A stretch of 14,670 nucleotides of DNA, from assembly GCA_025057695.1 (NCBI GenBank), contig JANWVB010000027.1, positions 1 to 14,670 of the forward strand, given 5' to 3'. Positions 12,590 through 14,670 of the stretch are shown here, in pieces; position 1 is the stretch's first letter, and each line of letters starts with the position of its first letter. This DNA comes from Patescibacteria group bacterium. Its GTDB lineage: Bacteria; Patescibacteriota; Microgenomatia; UBA8517. A program made the position numbers and the translations under genes. The notes beneath the pieces are model-generated. The model saw only the letters and a program-made list of their open reading frames with translations, was not told where the DNA came from and did no database searches.

Positions 12590-14278
12590 ATGTCTGCTGA
12601 AATTCAAAACAAAGAACGAAACATTATTTTTCCCTTGCGAACTGCGGATTATGCGACTTATCTTGCGACGCAAGAGAAACCACAACCAATTGAACTCTCT
12701 GAGGAAGAGCGCAAACAACTCATTGAATACGAGGCCGAACTTTACAAAGAGCTTTCCCCAACATTCAAAAAAATGGTTGGCATACACACAATATTCCCTG
12801 AATATTTAACCACCGATGAGGGCTGGCAAACGGCACAAAACATATACTCAGCAGAAAATCATGAAATTTTCAACACGCCAAAACCACAAAGCCTGCAAGA
12901 AGCAATAGATATTTTCAATAAATTGCGTATTTACAATATAGACAAAAAATCAAGATCAGAAATCGAAGCAAAATCTCTAATATACGCACGAGAAAAATTT
13001 ATAGCAGGAATAGATAAAAATACAAATCCTGATGACTTAGAAGATCCAGTTACTGCATCAAGAGTTTACAATCCCCAAACACTAATTCAAAAAGCGCAAG
13101 AGCTAAGAGAATTCAAAAGAAAGCTAAAAGCAAAACGTGAAGAAAACACTCAGAACAAAACTCAAACCAATCTAGAAATAGCAAAAGAAATAATTGACAG
13201 GATATATCAAAGATACATTAACGTCAGGTTAGCAGTGCTCTATGACGATGCTTTTGTGGCTTTAAACGATCCAGCAATTCCAGAAGAAGACAAAGAGCAA
13301 ATACGCAAACTATTCCCGGGACATAACACCGATAACAAAGATAGAAGAATCCGAACTCTTGCAAGAATTGAAAAATTTTACCAAGGAGTTGACAGAAAAG
13401 AAGGATCTTCGTACTTCCCAATAATATCCGAATCTATCGCATCGGCTATTGAGCAAAAAATGAGAATTGAAAATCAAAAAGGAAATGAATTATACCAAGA
13501 ACACCAAATAAGAAAAATTGACGCAAACAAATACCAAGAAATTGCAAACGCTGTTTTGGATCGCATAGGAGCAACTCAAGCTGGTTGGAGAACTGAAATA
13601 TGTGAAAACCCGGGCGTGGCTCTGGATCATAGAAGAAAATTGTACTTCATACCAGAAAACTATGATAGGAATTTGCCTGAAACCATACAAAGCATTGCGC
13701 ACGAAGCGGAAGTCCATATTTGGCGTGATTTAAACAAATCTAAACTCCCACTTAAATTACTAAAATATAGAAACACAGGACGGATTCAACAAATCGCAGA
13801 ATCTGCCGCTGTTTTTGTTGAGGAAGAAACAATGCGGCGGGTATATGGACGAGAGAGACAAATGACAGGAACTTACTACATAATTATGAGGGAACGGGAA
13901 AAAGGAAGAAGCTTTAAGCATTGTGTTATGGCACTTGTAAGAGAAGGTAAAGATCCCGAAACAGCATTTACTAGCGCTTGGAGGGTCTTCAAGAAAGGCA
14001 GAATCCCTCTTAATGATCCATCGCGCCACATAGTAAACACAGAAGAACTTGCTTACCATGAACCAGTGGCAGAAAGGCTGGCAAAACTTGACCTTAGCAA
14101 ACTTCTTTTTGTCTCGGCAGTTGATATTTATACATACCAAGACTTGGTTAGAATTGGAATGCTACCGATTGAAGAAATTGAAGAACCTCAATTTATAACA
14201 GCTGAAGTTGCTTTTAGAATGCTACTATTAGATAGCGATCAACAAAACTCACATGGAAATAGAAACAATAAACCATAA
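12590..14278 (+). CDS. DUF1704/MATCAP-like zinc carboxypeptidase (tyrosine/phenylalanine carboxypeptidase family)
   Basis: From ATG 12590 the protein has 562 residues; a TTG at 12572 would add six. The C-terminal half carries the family's gluzincin-like core: HExxxH at 371-376 (HEAEVH), then R..N....PLKLL, then E404 in AESAAVFVEEE. E404 lies where DUF1704 proteins have the QEGLA motif that supplies the third zinc ligand. H371, H376 and E404 are the expected ligands and E372 the catalytic base. In eukaryotes this family removes C-terminal tyrosine from tubulin; bacterial roles are poorly known. The N-terminal ~350 residues are helical, charged and not recognised. No signal peptide or membrane segment is seen, so it is probably cytoplasmic. 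It is divergent from an ATP-grasp ligase and overlaps the following nucleotidyltransferase by 26 bases. Confidence 0.72.
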   Translation: MSAEIQNKERNIIFPLRTADYATYLATQEKPQPIELSEEERKQLIEYEAELYKELSPTFKKMVGIHTIFPEYLTTDEGWQTAQNIYSAENHEIFNTPKPQSLQEAIDIFNKLRIYNIDKKSRSEIEAKSLIYAREKFIAGIDKNTNPDDLEDPVTASRVYNPQTLIQKAQELREFKRKLKAKREENTQNKTQTNLEIAKEIIDRIYQRYINVRLAVLYDDAFVALNDPAIPEEDKEQIRKLFPGHNTDNKDRRIRTLARIEKFYQGVDRKEGSSYFPIISESIASAIEQKMRIENQKGNELYQEHQIRKIDANKYQEIANAVLDRIGATQAGWRTEICENPGVALDHRRKLYFIPENYDRNLPETIQSIAHEAEVHIWRDLNKSKLPLKLLKYRNTGRIQQIAESAAVFVEEETMRRVYGRERQMTGTYYIIMREREKGRSFKHCVMALVREGKDPETAFTSAWRVFKKGRIPLNDPSRHIVNTEELAYHEPVAERLAKLDLSKLLFVSAVDIYTYQDLVRIGMLPIEEIEEPQFITAEVAFRMLLLDSDQQNSHGNRNNKP

Positions 14279-14670
14279 TCAGAGAAGTGAATTTTCAGAT
14301 TTCCTTTTAATCGCCATCGAATCATATTTTAAAGCGTTAAATTATCCTCCTCGTCTGAAAAGGAAAATTATTGCTCAAGAAGTAATATTATTGCCCATCG
14401 GTTCTATTAATAGAGGCAACGCAGATGCGTCGGTAAGCGATATTGACATTGTCTTTATAACAAAAACGGATTCACATGGAGAACTGCCAACTTTAGGCAA
14501 CGGACAATTTCATCCTAGACAACTAGATCTTGCGGAATTTGTGTTAGAAATGCTTAAACAAAGTAACCCAGATCTGGCAAAAATTAGAACCGAAATCCCA
14601 TACGATAACCCAGTCTTTACACAAAAACAAATTCTAAAAGCCATATCAAATCAAAATCTAAACCGTGAAG
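14253..14670 (+). CDS. Nucleotidyltransferase-fold protein, partial (runs off the window)
   Basis: The frame is open from ATG 14253 to the window end (139 codons). Residues 48-67 contain the Pol-beta nucleotidyltransferase motif: G50-S51, then D63 and D65 in SDIDIVFI, the two metal-binding aspartates of the hG[GS]...DhD pattern. This fold covers aminoglycoside adenylyltransferases, CCA enzymes, protein-AMPylating enzymes and MNT-type antitoxins. The first ~40 residues form helices before the core, and helical segments follow at about 100-139. The start overlaps the peptidase gene by 26 bases in another frame, so the two are probably translationally coupled. Substrate unknown, and the third catalytic acid is not identified. 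Confidence 0.75.
   Translation, partial: MEIETINHNQRSEFSDFLLIAIESYFKALNYPPRLKRKIIAQEVILLPIGSINRGNADASVSDIDIVFITKTDSHGELPTLGNGQFHPRQLDLAEFVLEMLKQSNPDLAKIRTEIPYDNPVFTQKQILKAISNQNLNRE

Noticed and set aside
12540..12620. Mobile-element boundary or attachment site around the accessory module
   Set aside because: No terminal inverted repeats, integrase, transposase or tRNA edge was seen, and base composition is like that of the flanking genes.
1..14670. Recoded TGA (glycine) as in Gracilibacteria/SR1
   Set aside because: rplA and the ATP-grasp gene end at TGA at sensible protein ends, and no conserved gene contains an internal TGA.

Overview
The window is AT-rich, gene-dense bacterial DNA with very short gaps and several overlapping gene ends. 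It most resembles a Candidate Phyla Radiation / Patescibacteria genome, probably Microgenomates-like. The reasons are the compact AT-rich style, the scarcity of Shine-Dalgarno sites, a shortened ribosomal protein L1, and a secE-nusG / rplK-rplA / rplJ-rplL block interrupted by unrelated genes. This placement is inferred from gene content and style, not from a tree. TGA ends at least two genes (rplA and the ATP-grasp gene), so the code with TGA as glycine found in Gracilibacteria/SR1 does not apply.

Layout. Positions 1-3480 hold the last codons of an RND adaptor (membrane-fusion) protein and a complete RND permease. Its 3' end overlaps the convergent rnhB (RNase HII, minus strand). A short divergent promoter region separates rnhB from an SppA-type membrane peptidase with an N-terminal zinc ribbon. 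From 5376 to about 10850 lies the transcription/translation block: secE (apparently leaderless, GTG start), nusG, a CYTH-domain phosphohydrolase/cyclase-like gene, rplK and rplA, then rplJ and rplL. rplK has its own promoter and a long folded leader. An HD-domain-like gene on the opposite strand splits rplKA from rplJL. The rplJ leader is a recognisable L10-type autoregulatory leader with mutually exclusive antiterminator and terminator helices, and its promoter shares a -35 box with the divergent HD gene. A GAAA-loop terminator closes the ribosomal block.

Positions 10888-14670 hold a divergent four-gene accessory module. On the minus strand a RimK-like ATP-grasp ligase is followed by an ECF-type sigma factor. 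On the plus strand a DUF1704/MATCAP-like zinc carboxypeptidase (HExxxH) overlaps a nucleotidyltransferase that runs off the window. A ligase that adds amino acids opposite a peptidase of the family that removes C-terminal aromatic residues is the best candidate here for an undescribed reversible peptide- or protein-tagging system.

No rRNA, tRNA, insertion sequence, CRISPR array or prophage gene was seen. No stretch longer than 300 bases lacks a gene. The largest non-coding stretches are the rplK leader (6915-7122), the rplJ promoter and leader (9489-9717), and the rplL 3' region (10715-10887).
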